A DNA stretch of 64,000 nucleotides from Nitrosomonas sp. Nm84 (GCF_003201565.1 NZ_QJJP01000007.1:57875-121874); one strand, 5' to 3'. Positions 1 to 9,498 are shown, counted from the stretch's first letter. Notes: generated by a model not told the origin, from the sequence alone. Numbers and translations are program-made.

Positions 1-464
1 TTCATAACTGTGGCTGTTACCATCAATTTTTTCTGAGTCATCAGCTGCGCTTGCGTAAGGATCTTCCTTCTACCTATTTTGAATCACCGCTACTACCGCA
101 ACCGGCGCCAGAACAACAGCCAGTGGTGCTACGCATTGCACACCATACTCACTTCATTCAGAGGATTTATCATGACAACGCGCCGGATAGTCAAGCATCG
201 GCGATACGAACAGATCTGCCGATGCTGTGGGAAGATTATAATGAATTGCGTTCCCTGCCCTATGATGGCGGATATCGCAGCGTATTCGGTCTTCATGGAC
301 TGATCGCCGGAACGGAACGATCAGAGCGTTTTCTGTTGTGGCCAATGGGTGTCCGCTCGCCCGGCGCAATGCGCCAATGGGGACGCCATGCCACGGCTTT
401 TGTCGGGCGCCGACATTTTGATGATGCTTTTCTTATCGAGTCGCTATTTGAGAGGACACCATAA
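1..464 (+). CDS. C-terminal part of an unknown protein, cut by the window edge
   Basis: The frame is open from the first base, so the true start lies outside the window; a TTG at 51 could only be an internal codon. The visible ~154 residues begin with a Cys/His-rich stretch (HNCGCYHQ) and end in a Trp- and Arg-rich region with GLHGLIAGTER and FLLWPMGVRSPGAM. I recognise no family. The stop is three bases before the DUF3047 gene start at 468, so the two are almost certainly co-transcribed. Codon use looks like that of its neighbour, which supports a real gene. Confidence 0.6.
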   Translation, partial: HNCGCYHQFFLSHQLRLRKDLPSTYFESPLLPQPAPEQQPVVLRIAHHTHFIQRIYHDNAPDSQASAIRTDLPMLWEDYNELRSLPYDGGYRSVFGLHGLIAGTERSERFLLWPMGVRSPGAMRQWGRHATAFVGRRHFDDAFLIESLFERTP

Positions 465-467
465 AGA

Positions 468-1109
468 ATGAGAAAATGCTTCTTTGGGATAGTACTCTGT
501 CTGCCGGTAATCGCCTGGGCGCAAGGTGAGCACATCGATATCGCTCGCTTTTCACGAGGCGATCTGAATGGTTGGCAGACAAAGGTTTTTGCTGGAGAAA
601 CCCACTATTTTCTGGAAAACTCGAATGGACAAATCGCTTTGCGCGCTGACAGCAGTGCCGCCGCTTCGGGGCGTTATCGTGAAGTCAGCGTCGACCTCAA
701 CAAAACGCCCATTCTGAATTGGATGTGGAAAGTTGACGGTATATTGACAGGCAATGATGAGCGTACTCGTAAGGGTGATGATTATCCTGCACGTGTTTAC
801 GTGGTATTTTCCGGCGGCGCGATGTTCTGGCGCACCCGTGCCATCAATTATGTATGGTCGAACAACCAGCCGATCGGTAGTGGTTGGCCCAATGCGTTTA
901 CCGAGCGTGCGCACATGATCGCAATTGAATCAGGCGCCGATCGGGCTGGTCAGTGGGTGCGCGAACGCCGGGACGTACGTGTCGATTACCGGCGTGCGTT
1001 TGGTGAAGAACCGGGGCATGTCGATGCTGTGGCAATTATGACCGATACTGACAATACCGGTTTGGTTGCGACAGCATGGTATGGGGATATCTGGTTTACA
1101 CACCGCTGA
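468..1109 (+). CDS. DUF3047 family secreted protein
   Basis: A 213-residue protein with a clear N-terminal signal peptide (MRKCFFGIVLCLPVIAWAQG, cleavage probably after AWA), so periplasmic or exported. The body carries the DUF3047 pattern: an 'LNWMWKVDG' strand, the acidic/basic 'RKGDDYPARVYVVF' segment, 'INYVWSN' and a C-terminal 'VDAVAIMTDTDNTG...AWYGDIWF'. These families are predicted beta-sandwich proteins of unknown role. It follows the preceding gene by three bases. The next gene is convergent. The family call is firm; a function cannot be given. Confidence 0.85.
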   Translation: MRKCFFGIVLCLPVIAWAQGEHIDIARFSRGDLNGWQTKVFAGETHYFLENSNGQIALRADSSAAASGRYREVSVDLNKTPILNWMWKVDGILTGNDERTRKGDDYPARVYVVFSGGAMFWRTRAINYVWSNNQPIGSGWPNAFTERAHMIAIESGADRAGQWVRERRDVRVDYRRAFGEEPGHVDAVAIMTDTDNTGLVATAWYGDIWFTHR

Positions 1110-1142
1110 AACCATTGCCCTGATGCGCGATCATGGTATCGC

Positions 1143-1158
1143 TTAACAGGCCTGTTAA
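1143..1158. terminator. 16-bp perfect palindrome between convergent genes
   Basis: TTAACAGGCCTGTTAA is a perfect inverted repeat between the convergent ends of the DUF3047 gene (stop 1109) and ydbL (stop 1184). The position fits a bidirectional terminator. There is no loop beyond the centre and no T-run on either side, so the role is uncertain. Confidence 0.3.
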
Positions 1159-1183
1159 AGCTGTAACTGACTGCCGTTATGCG

Positions 1184-1534
1184 CTATTTCTTTATCCAGT
1201 TGCCATTGACTTGAATCCAGGTTCCTGCAGGTACTTTCTTGAATATTTCTTCTGCATATACTTTTCCCACTTGATCAATAGCGACACCCTGAGCAGCTGC
1301 CTTTTGTTGGTAGATTATTTTGCGTTGTGCGTTAATCGCGTCAGCTTCTGCCCGGGCACCGGGTTCTCTGGCCACGACATAGCCGTCATAACGCTCACCA
1401 ATTGCCCCGGATGCGCGCAAATTCTCCAGATTGTCGGCCCATACGGATGTTCCGCAAAGCGATAGTGCCAGCACAATAGCATTTATCATTCCCAACAAGG
1501 GCTTTGTCGTCGTTACCTTTTGAATACGTTGCAT
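1184..1534 (-). CDS. ydbL: YdbL-type DUF1318 periplasmic protein
   Basis: A 116-residue protein with a signal peptide (hydrophobic stretch about residues 13-33 ending SVWA). The mature part shows the DUF1318 features: a 'LRASGAIGERYDGYVV' segment, an 'INAQRKIIYQQKAA' helix and a C-terminal 'KVPAGTWIQVNGNW'. In Escherichia coli YdbL is the periplasmic member of the YdbH-YnbE-YdbL set, which works with TamB and YhdP in phospholipid transport to the outer membrane; YdbL is thought to modulate the YdbH-YnbE bridge. The start is supported by an AAGGAG site just upstream. It is the last gene of the minus-strand set, 26 bases after ynbE. Confidence 0.9.
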   Translation of the reverse strand: MQRIQKVTTTKPLLGMINAIVLALSLCGTSVWADNLENLRASGAIGERYDGYVVAREPGARAEADAINAQRKIIYQQKAAAQGVAIDQVGKVYAEEIFKKVPAGTWIQVNGNWIKK

Positions 1535-1560
1535 ATTTGTTCTCCTTATCTGATGAAGTC

Positions 1561-1776
1561 TTAGAAGATACTAGGATTGGCGGCTATATCTTTCTTAGCC
1601 TCTTCTTCAAGCTTTACTCGAATATCTGCATCCAGCTTGATATTGAGGTTAATCGTGATCGGTTCCTGCGGTGCTTCGACTTTCACTGTGGGTGCGCACG
1701 CAGTGATTATTAAGCTGCAAAGAATCGGTATTATTTTGATACTTATTCTATTGGTTATTCGATCCATGTTGCGCAT
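1561..1776 (-). CDS. ynbE: YnbE-type small outer-membrane lipoprotein
   Basis: A 71-residue lipoprotein: basic N-terminus, hydrophobic helix and a lipobox ending in Cys (SLIITAC, Cys about residue 27). The mature part 'VEAPQEPITINLNIKLDADIRVKLEEEA' is typical of YnbE. In E. coli YnbE sits in the outer membrane and its multimers extend the beta-groove of YdbH, forming the periplasmic lipid bridge. A good AAGGAG site precedes the ATG. It lies between ydbH and ydbL in the canonical order. Confidence 0.9.
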   Translation of the reverse strand: MRNMDRITNRISIKIIPILCSLIITACAPTVKVEAPQEPITINLNIKLDADIRVKLEEEAKKDIAANPSIF

Positions 1777-1877
1777 GATTGCACTCCTTTTTTGATAGAT
1801 TCCCGAACCATGTTCCTCCCGGAAATTCGATAATGGGCTTTTCTTTGCGCCATGTCCGCAATTTAGTGCAGCATAGC

Positions 1878-4343
1878 TTAATATAGCTTGAATGAGCTAC
1901 GCAGAATTTCATGGGATAAGCTGTACCCTTGATTGATCGCCTGCAGAATTTTATCAATATTCGTTTCAAGCTTGATATTTAAACGGAATGCTTGCCCGTC
2001 TTTAATCTTGGGATTATTTCCCAGCATGGAAAATTTAACTACTAAATCATGCGTCACTGATTTATCCAGATTCAGTGACAGTTCGGTGTAATGAAAATCT
2101 TCCATGGCTTGCAGCAACAAATTCATTTCGTCACCGGCAGAGGTTAACAGTTGCGAAGCCTTCTCGGATTTGAAGTGCAACGTACCCGGCGCCTTGGCTA
2201 CGAGATGGCCGTTGGTTATCGTCACTTGATTATTTTCCAGCGTAAATGGAATCTGGCCGTCCAGATGCCCACTGCCTACAAGCCCGTCAACCTTGATCAG
2301 GTTAAAAAAAGTCTCCAGATCAATGTTGTTTATCTGGATCAGCATATCGGAGTGCGCAGCAGCAGGGTCGATAACAGTGGGCACCACTGACACCACACCG
2401 TCCATCATGGAAAATTGCGCTTTTTCAAGCGCGATGCGAGGAGAATCGGCGCCTATAATACGGTAGGAAATCAGCAAGTTCTCCAGCGGAATGCCAGCAT
2501 CAATCCGCCGGATGGTGATCGTTTGCCGGGGTGGACTGCTGAGTGCTAACAAATTATCTAAATTAAGCGTCACGTTTAGATCGTTCACTTTTACGGCTTC
2601 ACGTGCAAACGACATGTTGTGCAGTTCAAACGTGCCACGACTGGTGCGCATACCTTTCGTAGACCATTTGAATTGGGTGCTGACGCTGATTTGACCACTC
2701 ACATCTTCGAGTTGTGCCAGAGCCGGGGATAGCGCTCCGGGCTGCAGTTTATGCGGTGAAAACTTTAACGGCGTAATCTCGGCCTTTAGCGTGCCATTAC
2801 CACTGCTTGGTTCATGCCTGCCGGTAACTTTTAAATAAGGTAAGCTTGGCAAACCACCTGTAACATCCAATGCATAAACTGCCGGTTTTCCATCGGCCGC
2901 TTTGTTGCGAATGTTGCCGGAAATTGACAATGTCGCAAATAGAGGCTCGGGTGCCAGATGCTGTAGCCGGCCGATGGCAAAATCGGCAGCATTGCCAATT
3001 TCGGTATCGTTCACGTGTACGATGGCTGAGATATTCTGCACTTGCAAGTGAGACTGTGGCAGATGCAAGGCTGTGTCATTGATGACAAGTTGTCCCCGGT
3101 ATTCTTTGTGGGTATCGAATTCTCCAGTTAAGGCTATTTTTCCTGGGCGAACCTGTATTTCAGTGGTTGGAGATCCGGTGCGTTCGGCATGCAATGTAAG
3201 GTTGCTGGGTACGACTGCGATATCATGTTTGAGAGTGAAGCCTTGTGGTTTTTTTACCAGCTCTAGATTTGCCTGAGAAATTGCAAGGCCAGGGGCATTT
3301 TGGAAGCGTAGGGGATAGTCAGACTCAATCTTGCCCAATGTCACTTGTCCCGGATTGCGCAATCCGATGCGCCAGATATCCTGGCTGGAATTAATTTGCA
3401 GCGGCAAGGCAATGGATAATTGCTGGATATTCAACGAGTCCGCAGCCAGTTGTCCACCATCGACGGCCACGTCGAGTTCGCCAGTCCAGGCATTTGGTAG
3501 GCCACGGATGTCTCCTTTAAGGGCGATGTGATGAATGGCCGCATCACGTAATGACAATGCTGCCGGGTTTTCATCAGCTGGCGCAGATACTGGTTTTTCT
3601 GATTCTTTTGCCTGTAGTTTGATACCTGATAGCATGAACTCTGTCCGGGCATGCTGTAACTGTAATGCAGCAAGTGTAAAAGCTGTTTCGCCTGTAAAGC
3701 TGGAAATTTTGGCTTCAGGGATGTTCAGCATGCCATCTGCAACGGTGAGTTTGCCCTGTACATTGCCTTGTGCATCCAGAGTCGCAGTCAACATGACCTT
3801 GGCTTGACCCAGTGAACCGGTGGTGATGGTATTAAGGCGTATCACCCGTGCACCCGGCTGGTTTTGTGCAATGTCGCCAGACAAAGCAATCATTGCATCA
3901 CCCGCCGTCGAATGCAGATGAATCGTTGAATCCTTAAGTGAAAAGACAGGTAACCAAGCGATGTTGATATCTGTCCCAGATGCTGAGGTCATGGGTTGCA
4001 GAGAATTCACAGGAGAGCGTTCTCGATTCAGATCGAATACCACCTTAAGACCGCTAATCTCAACCGAGATCGGCTTTTCGGCGAGCAGATCCTGTAAATC
4101 CCAGGTCACCAAAATTTTATCAACACGCAGCTCCTTGTTATTACCTGCTGCCAAATCGTGCAATCGGAGCGTACTGAATGAAAATTCTTCAACTGCAATG
4201 GACTGAAGCGGTAAGCCTTGTTTGCGCAACTGATCATTGATAAGCGCTTCCAGCAAGGAATGGCGAAACGCATAAAGACCAACCCCAGCAAACATGATGA
4301 GACTAATCAGAACTAGTAGCCCAATTGTTAGCTGTTTACCCAT
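1878..4343 (-). CDS. ydbH: YdbH-type AsmA-like intermembrane lipid transport protein
   Basis: An 821-residue protein, close to the length of E. coli YdbH. One N-terminal membrane anchor (about residues 5-25) is followed by a long periplasmic part dominated by amphipathic beta-strands, as expected for the AsmA-like/repeating beta-groove superfamily. Recognisable YdbH features are the N-terminal 'FSTLRLHDLAAG' segment and the C-terminal half with 'GSGHLDGQIPFTLENN' and 'APGTLHF'. Known role: bridge for phospholipids between inner and outer membrane with YnbE and YdbL, which follow directly. A gap of about 100 bases to ynbE is compatible with one operon. Confidence 0.9.
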   Translation of the reverse strand: MGKQLTIGLLVLISLIMFAGVGLYAFRHSLLEALINDQLRKQGLPLQSIAVEEFSFSTLRLHDLAAGNNKELRVDKILVTWDLQDLLAEKPISVEISGLKVVFDLNRERSPVNSLQPMTSASGTDINIAWLPVFSLKDSTIHLHSTAGDAMIALSGDIAQNQPGARVIRLNTITTGSLGQAKVMLTATLDAQGNVQGKLTVADGMLNIPEAKISSFTGETAFTLAALQLQHARTEFMLSGIKLQAKESEKPVSAPADENPAALSLRDAAIHHIALKGDIRGLPNAWTGELDVAVDGGQLAADSLNIQQLSIALPLQINSSQDIWRIGLRNPGQVTLGKIESDYPLRFQNAPGLAISQANLELVKKPQGFTLKHDIAVVPSNLTLHAERTGSPTTEIQVRPGKIALTGEFDTHKEYRGQLVINDTALHLPQSHLQVQNISAIVHVNDTEIGNAADFAIGRLQHLAPEPLFATLSISGNIRNKAADGKPAVYALDVTGGLPSLPYLKVTGRHEPSSGNGTLKAEITPLKFSPHKLQPGALSPALAQLEDVSGQISVSTQFKWSTKGMRTSRGTFELHNMSFAREAVKVNDLNVTLNLDNLLALSSPPRQTITIRRIDAGIPLENLLISYRIIGADSPRIALEKAQFSMMDGVVSVVPTVIDPAAAHSDMLIQINNIDLETFFNLIKVDGLVGSGHLDGQIPFTLENNQVTITNGHLVAKAPGTLHFKSEKASQLLTSAGDEMNLLLQAMEDFHYTELSLNLDKSVTHDLVVKFSMLGNNPKIKDGQAFRLNIKLETNIDKILQAINQGYSLSHEILRSSFKLY

Positions 4344-4533
4344 CGGATTAATTGTGCTTGCAATGGCTCATGCTGTTTCCTCAATAGGCAACCTTCGACG
4401 GTTTAAACGTAGTGCTTTGAGTTTTACAAATTAGAGACTATCACGTCTGCAGTTAAAACGAAATTCGATTTCTTTTAGCTGCTGGTAAAAGATAAATTTT
4501 GCCAACTGATATTTAGCAAAATTCCTGAGAGGT

Positions 4534-4760
4534 TTACGATAGCTTGAGCTTCTCACACTCCATAGAAGATTTCGCCATTGAGTAAATTATCACGCGGCGT
4601 TCCGTTGGAGCTTTCACAGTACCCGCTCTCTCAAGGATTGTCAGGCATGATATAAGCCATTTTGACGCCAAATGATTGGCCACGAATTCTGATCCATTAT
4701 CACTGCGAATGTATTTTGGGATGCAATGAATATCCAGCGTCATCGGTAGCAGCTCTTGTC
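4534..4760 (-). pseudogene. IS3-family transposase (orfB) remnant
   Basis: The minus strand encodes YIRSDNGSEFVAN, the DDE-domain signature of IS3-type OrfB. After a frameshift near 4620 a second frame gives YCESSNG, then RDNLLNGEIFYGV, an in-frame stop, and EAQAI, which match the usual GYCESFNG...LRDELLNGEIF region. Both ends of the gene are missing. It is a dead fragment, about 220 bases long, just beyond the 3' end of the RTX gene. Confidence 0.85.
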
Positions 4761-4797
4761 ACTTATTGGTCAATTACTTAACTGCAATCCCGACTGA

Positions 4798-6882
4798 CTA
4801 TATCACCACAATATCTGCGTTAGTCATTGCTAACCCGGCACTGAGAATGGCAATTTGTTGTATCGTCCCTGCTCCACTGCCATCTGCATCATAGAGCAAC
4901 ACACCTGTAGAGCTGTTATAAATGAGGTAGTCATTTGCATCCAATGCTTTTGTGCCAATCCTGAATTGTGTGGCTGCCAGGGTGCCTGTTGTTGTCAATG
5001 CGGTAAACACAGCATTGTCTAACTGAATAGTGTCATTGATAACGCTAAAGTCGGTGATCGTGTCGATATGTCCGGTAGTTGTGAACTTGAAGGCATCATT
5101 GCCTCCGTCACCCGTTAGAATATTATTTCCTGTACCACCATCCAGCTTGTCATTCCCACGTCCACCACTAAGCGTATCATTGCCGGTTCCACCTAGAAGC
5201 GTATCATTGCCGCTATCGCCTCGAAGAGTATCGTTACCAGTCCCACCTGCGAGCTTGTCATTACCAATCCCTCCACTAAGCCCATTGGCTGCAGCATTGC
5301 CTGTAATGGTATTAGCTTGACTGTTTCCTATACCATCAATGGCTGCTGTTCCAGTAAGGGTGATATTTTCGATATTTTCAAGCGAGACATAGGTCACCCT
5401 GCTATTAACAGTATCAATGCCTTCATTAAGTTTCTCAATGACTTCGTCATCGATATTCTCTACAAAATAAATGTCATTACCTGATCCACCTACCATGGTA
5501 TCTGCACCAGACCAGCCGACAATGGTATCGTTGCCATTCCCGCCGAATAGAGCATTATCCTTGTCATTTCCGGTTAAAGTATCATCAAGGGCACTTCCAA
5601 CCAGATGCTCAATACCAACCAAAGTATCTAGTCCTGCACCAATTGTATTTTGCTGCTCGTTAATATTGAGTGAAACCGTTACTGCCGCCGCAGCATTTGC
5701 ATAACTGGCTGTATCGTCATCGAAGGCTGATCCTGTCAATATATCATTGCCCGCCGTGCTAACGAGCATGTTAGTAGCCTTGCCATTAGCATCAAAGCGC
5801 TGAACGTAAACACCCAAATCAGCGCCATCCTGGAATTCAGAGTCCCATGTCACTACAAAACCACCATCATTTAGAGCTGACACATGAGGATTTAGCTGGT
5901 TGCCTGCTATAAAGGTATTAGCATGAAACTCTTCACCTTTTTTAACCCCGTTCGCACCAAAAATCTGTCCATAAATACCAAAATCAGAGGATGAATAACC
6001 GTCTTGGGGGCTTGATGGCCAAATGACTACAAAGTCCCCATTACTCAAATTAGTTACAAAAGTACTGAGTTGATACCCTCCTGAAAGCGTACTGATTCTA
6101 AATTCAGAACCTATCGTAGTGTTGTTAGCACTTAGAAGCTGTCCATATATTTCACCGCCATTACTCCAGGTGATGACAAAACTGCCATTGTTTAGTGCAG
6201 CTACTGACAATCCTTGTACACCTGACGTGTTTTGCGAGCCGATTACAAATTCCGCTCCCTGAGCAACACCATTGACATCATAGCGTTGACCATGGATGTC
6301 CTGAAAATCAGCTGTCCAAGTAACTACAAAATCACCATCTGATAATGCGGTCACTTGCCCCGATATAAAATTTCCGGTAGTGACAAGAAATTCTGCACCC
6401 TTTTCAACACCGTTAGCGTTATAACGTTGACCATAAATATCTGTTGTAGAATTATTCCAATCCTCAGAATGCCAAGTTATGACAAAATCGCCATTGTTTA
6501 GAGTAGTTATTGATGCACCATCCTGGTGCTCGGCAACCGAATTGTTGACCCGAAATTCACTGCCTTGCGCAACACCGCTTGCGTTATAGCGTTGTGCGAA
6601 AATGTCATTCCCATCTGCACCTGGGGAACCCCATGTGATCACATATCCACCATCATTTAATGCAGTAACTGCAGGCAAATTTTCAAAACCCGTTATCGTT
6701 GTATTAACAAGTACCTCAGTTCCTTGTTTAACGTTATGGATGTCATATCGCTGTGAATAAATACCAGGTTGTGGACCGTACGAAGACCAGGTTACTAAAT
6801 AACCGCCATCAGCCAGACCCGTATTAGAGCTCGCATATTGTGCGCCCTCTATAGTACTGTTCACGCGTTTTTCTATAATCAT
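4798..6882 (-). CDS. RTX-type calcium-binding protein, probable type I secretion substrate
   Basis: A 694-residue protein without a Sec signal. Residues ~10-375 hold about seven imperfect repeats of ~50-55 residues built on 'ALNDGGYVITW...IYGQRYNANGVAQGSEFRVN', predicted beta-propeller or beta-solenoid modules found in large secreted RTX proteins. Two blocks of glycine/aspartate nonapeptides follow (about residues 440-475 and 530-600, e.g. GGTGNDTLSGGRGND), which bind Ca2+ after export. The C-terminus (LLYDADGSGAGTIQQIA, ending in NADIVVI) looks like an uncleaved type I secretion signal. No HlyB/HlyD/TolC genes lie nearby, so the exporter must be elsewhere. IS3-type relics lie on both sides. 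Confidence 0.9.
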   Translation of the reverse strand: MIIEKRVNSTIEGAQYASSNTGLADGGYLVTWSSYGPQPGIYSQRYDIHNVKQGTEVLVNTTITGFENLPAVTALNDGGYVITWGSPGADGNDIFAQRYNASGVAQGSEFRVNNSVAEHQDGASITTLNNGDFVITWHSEDWNNSTTDIYGQRYNANGVEKGAEFLVTTGNFISGQVTALSDGDFVVTWTADFQDIHGQRYDVNGVAQGAEFVIGSQNTSGVQGLSVAALNNGSFVITWSNGGEIYGQLLSANNTTIGSEFRISTLSGGYQLSTFVTNLSNGDFVVIWPSSPQDGYSSSDFGIYGQIFGANGVKKGEEFHANTFIAGNQLNPHVSALNDGGFVVTWDSEFQDGADLGVYVQRFDANGKATNMLVSTAGNDILTGSAFDDDTASYANAAAAVTVSLNINEQQNTIGAGLDTLVGIEHLVGSALDDTLTGNDKDNALFGGNGNDTIVGWSGADTMVGGSGNDIYFVENIDDEVIEKLNEGIDTVNSRVTYVSLENIENITLTGTAAIDGIGNSQANTITGNAAANGLSGGIGNDKLAGGTGNDTLRGDSGNDTLLGGTGNDTLSGGRGNDKLDGGTGNNILTGDGGNDAFKFTTTGHIDTITDFSVINDTIQLDNAVFTALTTTGTLAATQFRIGTKALDANDYLIYNSSTGVLLYDADGSGAGTIQQIAILSAGLAMTNADIVVI

Positions 6883-7023
6883 TCCTGGTCTCCCTTTCCT
6901 AATTCAAGATAAAGTCATTAAAGTTTGCTAATGATACATGCTACAGGGGAATTCATATCAGGGGCGTGTTAAAAATCACTGCTACAAGCAATGTGTATCT
7001 TCATATACTGATTTTGTTGGAAT

Positions 7024-7167
7024 TTAGACAATGATTAGTGGGTATGACCAGAGTGGTTGGCTATTATTCCACAACCGCATATCGAGCAATTGCGATGGGT
7101 TAGCGCGACGTATATTGCGTACAGTTTTCTCGACACCGCGGGTTTTGAATGTTTTTTCTGTCATCAT
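7024..7167 (-). pseudogene. Possible IS3-type orfA start remnant
   Basis: A 47-codon minus-strand frame begins MMTEKTFKTRGVEKTVRNIRRA, which resembles the N-terminus of some IS3-group OrfA proteins. Identity is lost after the RRA motif; the +1 frame continues ATHRNCS, suggesting a frameshift. The rest of the 6883-7217 gap shows nothing else I can name. The call rests on a short match from memory and may be wrong. Confidence 0.4.
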
Positions 7168-7217
7168 CGTTCTTTTTTAAATAACGATGAACCAAAAAAC
7201 TCGCTTAGGCAATCAGG

Positions 7218-7604
7218 CTATTTTGTCCAACTTTTGCTGATGGGTGCACGCTGAGTTGCTCTGGCTATCTTGACTGCGCCAGCTATGGATGAAATCGCAA
7301 ACAATCGTAATTCGCCCGCATAACCTTCGTTCAATATTTCTTTGAACAACAATGATGCCGCGCGGTGATCTTTCTTGGGGCGACGGACATCCACTGACAG
7401 CGCCAGCATCAACCTGGATTCAAATGGCATTAGCTTGTCCGGTTTCTTTGCCCTTTGATATTTCACTGTGCTGTCGCTTGGCACTTGCGGCCACTTTTTT
7501 ATCGTGTTCCGTGACAGACTCGTTCGTCGTTGAACTTCATTGATCGACAGATGCTCACGGTAAAACATCCGCTGTATCTTGGTATGTATAACCATGGTAA
7601 TCAA
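7218..7604 (-). pseudogene. IS21-family transposase IstA, N-terminal remnant
   Basis: The frame encodes an IstA N-terminus: 'IQRMFYREHLSINEVQRRTSLSRNTIKKW' is the helix-turn-helix, followed by a proline/lysine-rich link and 'RRPKKDHRAASLLFKEILNEGYAGE'. After GYAGE the match moves to another frame (TIVCDFIHSWR, then a stop), so a frameshift near 7300 has broken the gene. The DDE catalytic core and the partner istB are absent. It is a relic. Confidence 0.85.
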
Positions 7605-7688
7605 TCTCTTAAATCCTCCTGATTAAATCTTAAGCAGATTGCGTGAGTTACCTTGGTCAATTTTCTACCGGTGTCAACAGTCATTCCT

Positions 7689-8036
7689 TTAACGGTGCAT
7701 TTTTCGACTCCATACTCTCGACTTGTGATATAGCTTGAGTGGGTGCTGCGTGATGACCTGATCCAATTTCTCATCCATCGCAGGCCCATGGACACTGCTT
7801 AGCTGCGGCTCCATATCCGAGGGAGATTCCTGGGGCTCGGGCGTTTTAAGATCAAGCTCGGTTTCGGCCGCAAGCCAGTCATCAAGATCATGCCCGTGGA
7901 TGTAGCCGCGCTTCGCATAATAGGAGTAGGCAACCTCACGAATCATCGCTTCGCGCTGTCCAAGACTGAAAGTATCTCGCCACGTAATGTTAGGATCGCG
8001 TATTTGGTTATCGGGGGTGCGTGTTTGTTTAGCCAT
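7689..8036 (-). CDS. DUF2934 domain protein
   Basis: A 115-residue protein. The ATG at 8036 is chosen over one at 8072 because a GGAGA site lies 7-9 bases upstream of it. Residues ~25-60 (QREAMIREVAYSYYAKRGY...HGHDLDDWLAAE) are a typical DUF2934 domain, a short helical unit of unknown function common in proteobacteria. The C-terminal half is acidic and then basic (KLYHKSRVWSRKMHR) with low complexity, so the last part may be altered by nearby rearrangement. It lies next to the IS21 relic. Confidence 0.75.
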   Translation of the reverse strand: MAKQTRTPDNQIRDPNITWRDTFSLGQREAMIREVAYSYYAKRGYIHGHDLDDWLAAETELDLKTPEPQESPSDMEPQLSSVHGPAMDEKLDQVITQHPLKLYHKSRVWSRKMHR

Positions 8037-8548
8037 GTTTTTTTGTTCTCCAATGTTAAAAATGAGTGGCACGGAGCGAACGGATCAAGCTCATATGCTA
8101 AACGCCCTTTTAATTAAACTATCTTTCGTCCATGATGGATCTGTTATGTTGGATCATTGGTACTTATCGAATCCTGGTGCCCCATTAAAGTGGTTCTTCT
8201 CATTGTTTAGCACGAGGAATTTGTGCTTCATTACGGTTTAGCAAAAATATAGGCAAAACTATGTGAGGTCAGTGCGGTGGAACACATAAGAAAAGAAACA
8301 ATCCGATGAATAAGCTGTAAATAGTGCGATAATGAAATTGTTCTACCAGGCTAAGATTAATATCAGCCGAAAATGGAATGTGCTTCGTTCCCAACTGGAA
8401 AACCGCTTTAAATCCGTTTGCTATCCAGTTTGAGAAGCGCGTAACCGCCTATTAATTTAAACTCCGTTTTACACAAACTCAGGATACATCCCAATCGCCA
8501 GATGTAGATTCTGTGTGATTGCTTTCGATATCCTTGATCATCACTAAT
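8037..8548. other. Non-coding stretch without a recognisable gene
   Basis: About 510 bases hold no convincing coding frame. The stretch near 8461-8490 (a TTTACACAAACTCAGGATA-like run) resembles insertion-sequence ends only loosely. It is most likely degraded DNA between the DUF2934 gene and the lipoprotein and IS4 relics. Confidence 0.4.
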
Positions 8549-8755
8549 CTAGGTTTTGCCTATGGCGTTACCCACCGCTGTACTGCCGACACCTGCACCG
8601 ATCACTGTGCTTCTATCTCGTGCCCACATCCTGGAGCAACCCTTCAAATCGAGCATCACTGTTATGGTTGACGCATTGACTGTAGTTCTGATCACTGCAT
8701 TGTTTTCATTGAAGCGCCTGCTTATCAAGTATCGAGATATAGGGTATGTGCGCAA
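8549..8755 (-). pseudogene. Possible OsmB-like glycine-zipper lipoprotein remnant
   Basis: A 68-codon minus-strand frame contains MLDLKGCSRMWARDRST followed by VIGAGVGSTAVGNAIG. This resembles the lipobox plus 'RDRNTAIGAGVGA' glycine-zipper start of small OsmB-type outer-membrane lipoproteins. The signal sequence is poor and the frame stops right after the first zipper, so it would be a broken copy. A chance match is possible. Confidence 0.35.
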
Positions 8756-8849
8756 CCGTACAGAGCTGATGAAATTTCACAGAGATAATGACAAAAATGG
8801 GAATTAGGAAGGAATAGAGAGTATCTTCAGCTAGAAAACATTGGGGATT

Positions 8850-9360
8850 CTAGTTTATTCAATTTACCGGGTGATCAATTGCCAACCGGTTTTGAAGAAT
8901 AGAGGCTTGGCCAGCGATCAAATTATCAGGCTGACAAGTATCCAGGCAGCGAAGAAATGTCCGAGTCAACTTCGCCGTGTTAGTTATCGAGATATTGATA
9001 CAGGTAACATTGTCCTGGACAACAAATTTAAACTTGCTGCAAGCAACTATTGCTGATATCTATAAGGCGTGCTGATAAGTGGGATTGTTCTTCGAATGGA
9101 TCAAGCAAGACCTGAAGATTAAGTCTTTTATTGGAACGAGCAAAAATACTGTGATGACACAAATCTGGATTGCTATGTTTATACTTGTTTCTGACTTTCA
9201 TCAAATTTCAGTTAAGGATGAACAAAACCATGCAGCAGATCTGCGGTTACTGCAGCTCAATTTATTTGAAGAATGTGACTTGATGGATTTATTACGAGGT
9301 GATCCGGCATACCATAATCACGCATCTGATACTCAATGTCTCTACTTAGAAAGTTGACGG
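8850..9360 (+). pseudogene. IS4-type transposase C-terminal remnant, copy 1
   Basis: Two overlapping frames encode the end of one transposase: first IIRLTSIQAAKKCPSQLRR, then YRDIDTGN and FKLAAS (to about 9050), and after a frameshift FFEWIKQDLKIKSF, then GTSKNTVMTQIW and LLQLNLFEECDLMDLLRGDP. This is the 'K-x-R-W-x-V-E-L-F-F-K-W-I-K' region of IS4-type DDE enzymes. A further shift lies near 9190. A second copy of the same segment lies at 20150-20455 in the same orientation, so the two relics bracket the gnd-to-glgP cassette. Confidence 0.8.
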
Positions 9361-9498
9361 GATAGTGGTGCGTTCAAGTACAGGCGAAATTAAGAAAGCT
9401 AATTGGAAACTTGTAAGCGTGTGTTGTTTTACCAACGTAGCATCGACGGGCCTGCACAAATGTGCAAGTAGATACTAAAAGTTTTCTAGGAGGACTGT

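Noticed and set aside
5080..5700. Regularly spaced repeats that could suggest a CRISPR array
   Set aside because: They are in frame and encode the Gly/Asp nonapeptides of the RTX protein; there are no unique spacers.
9450..9475. Small TGCAC...GTGCA hairpin before the DUF1840 gene
   Set aside because: A five-base stem without conserved context is likely by chance.
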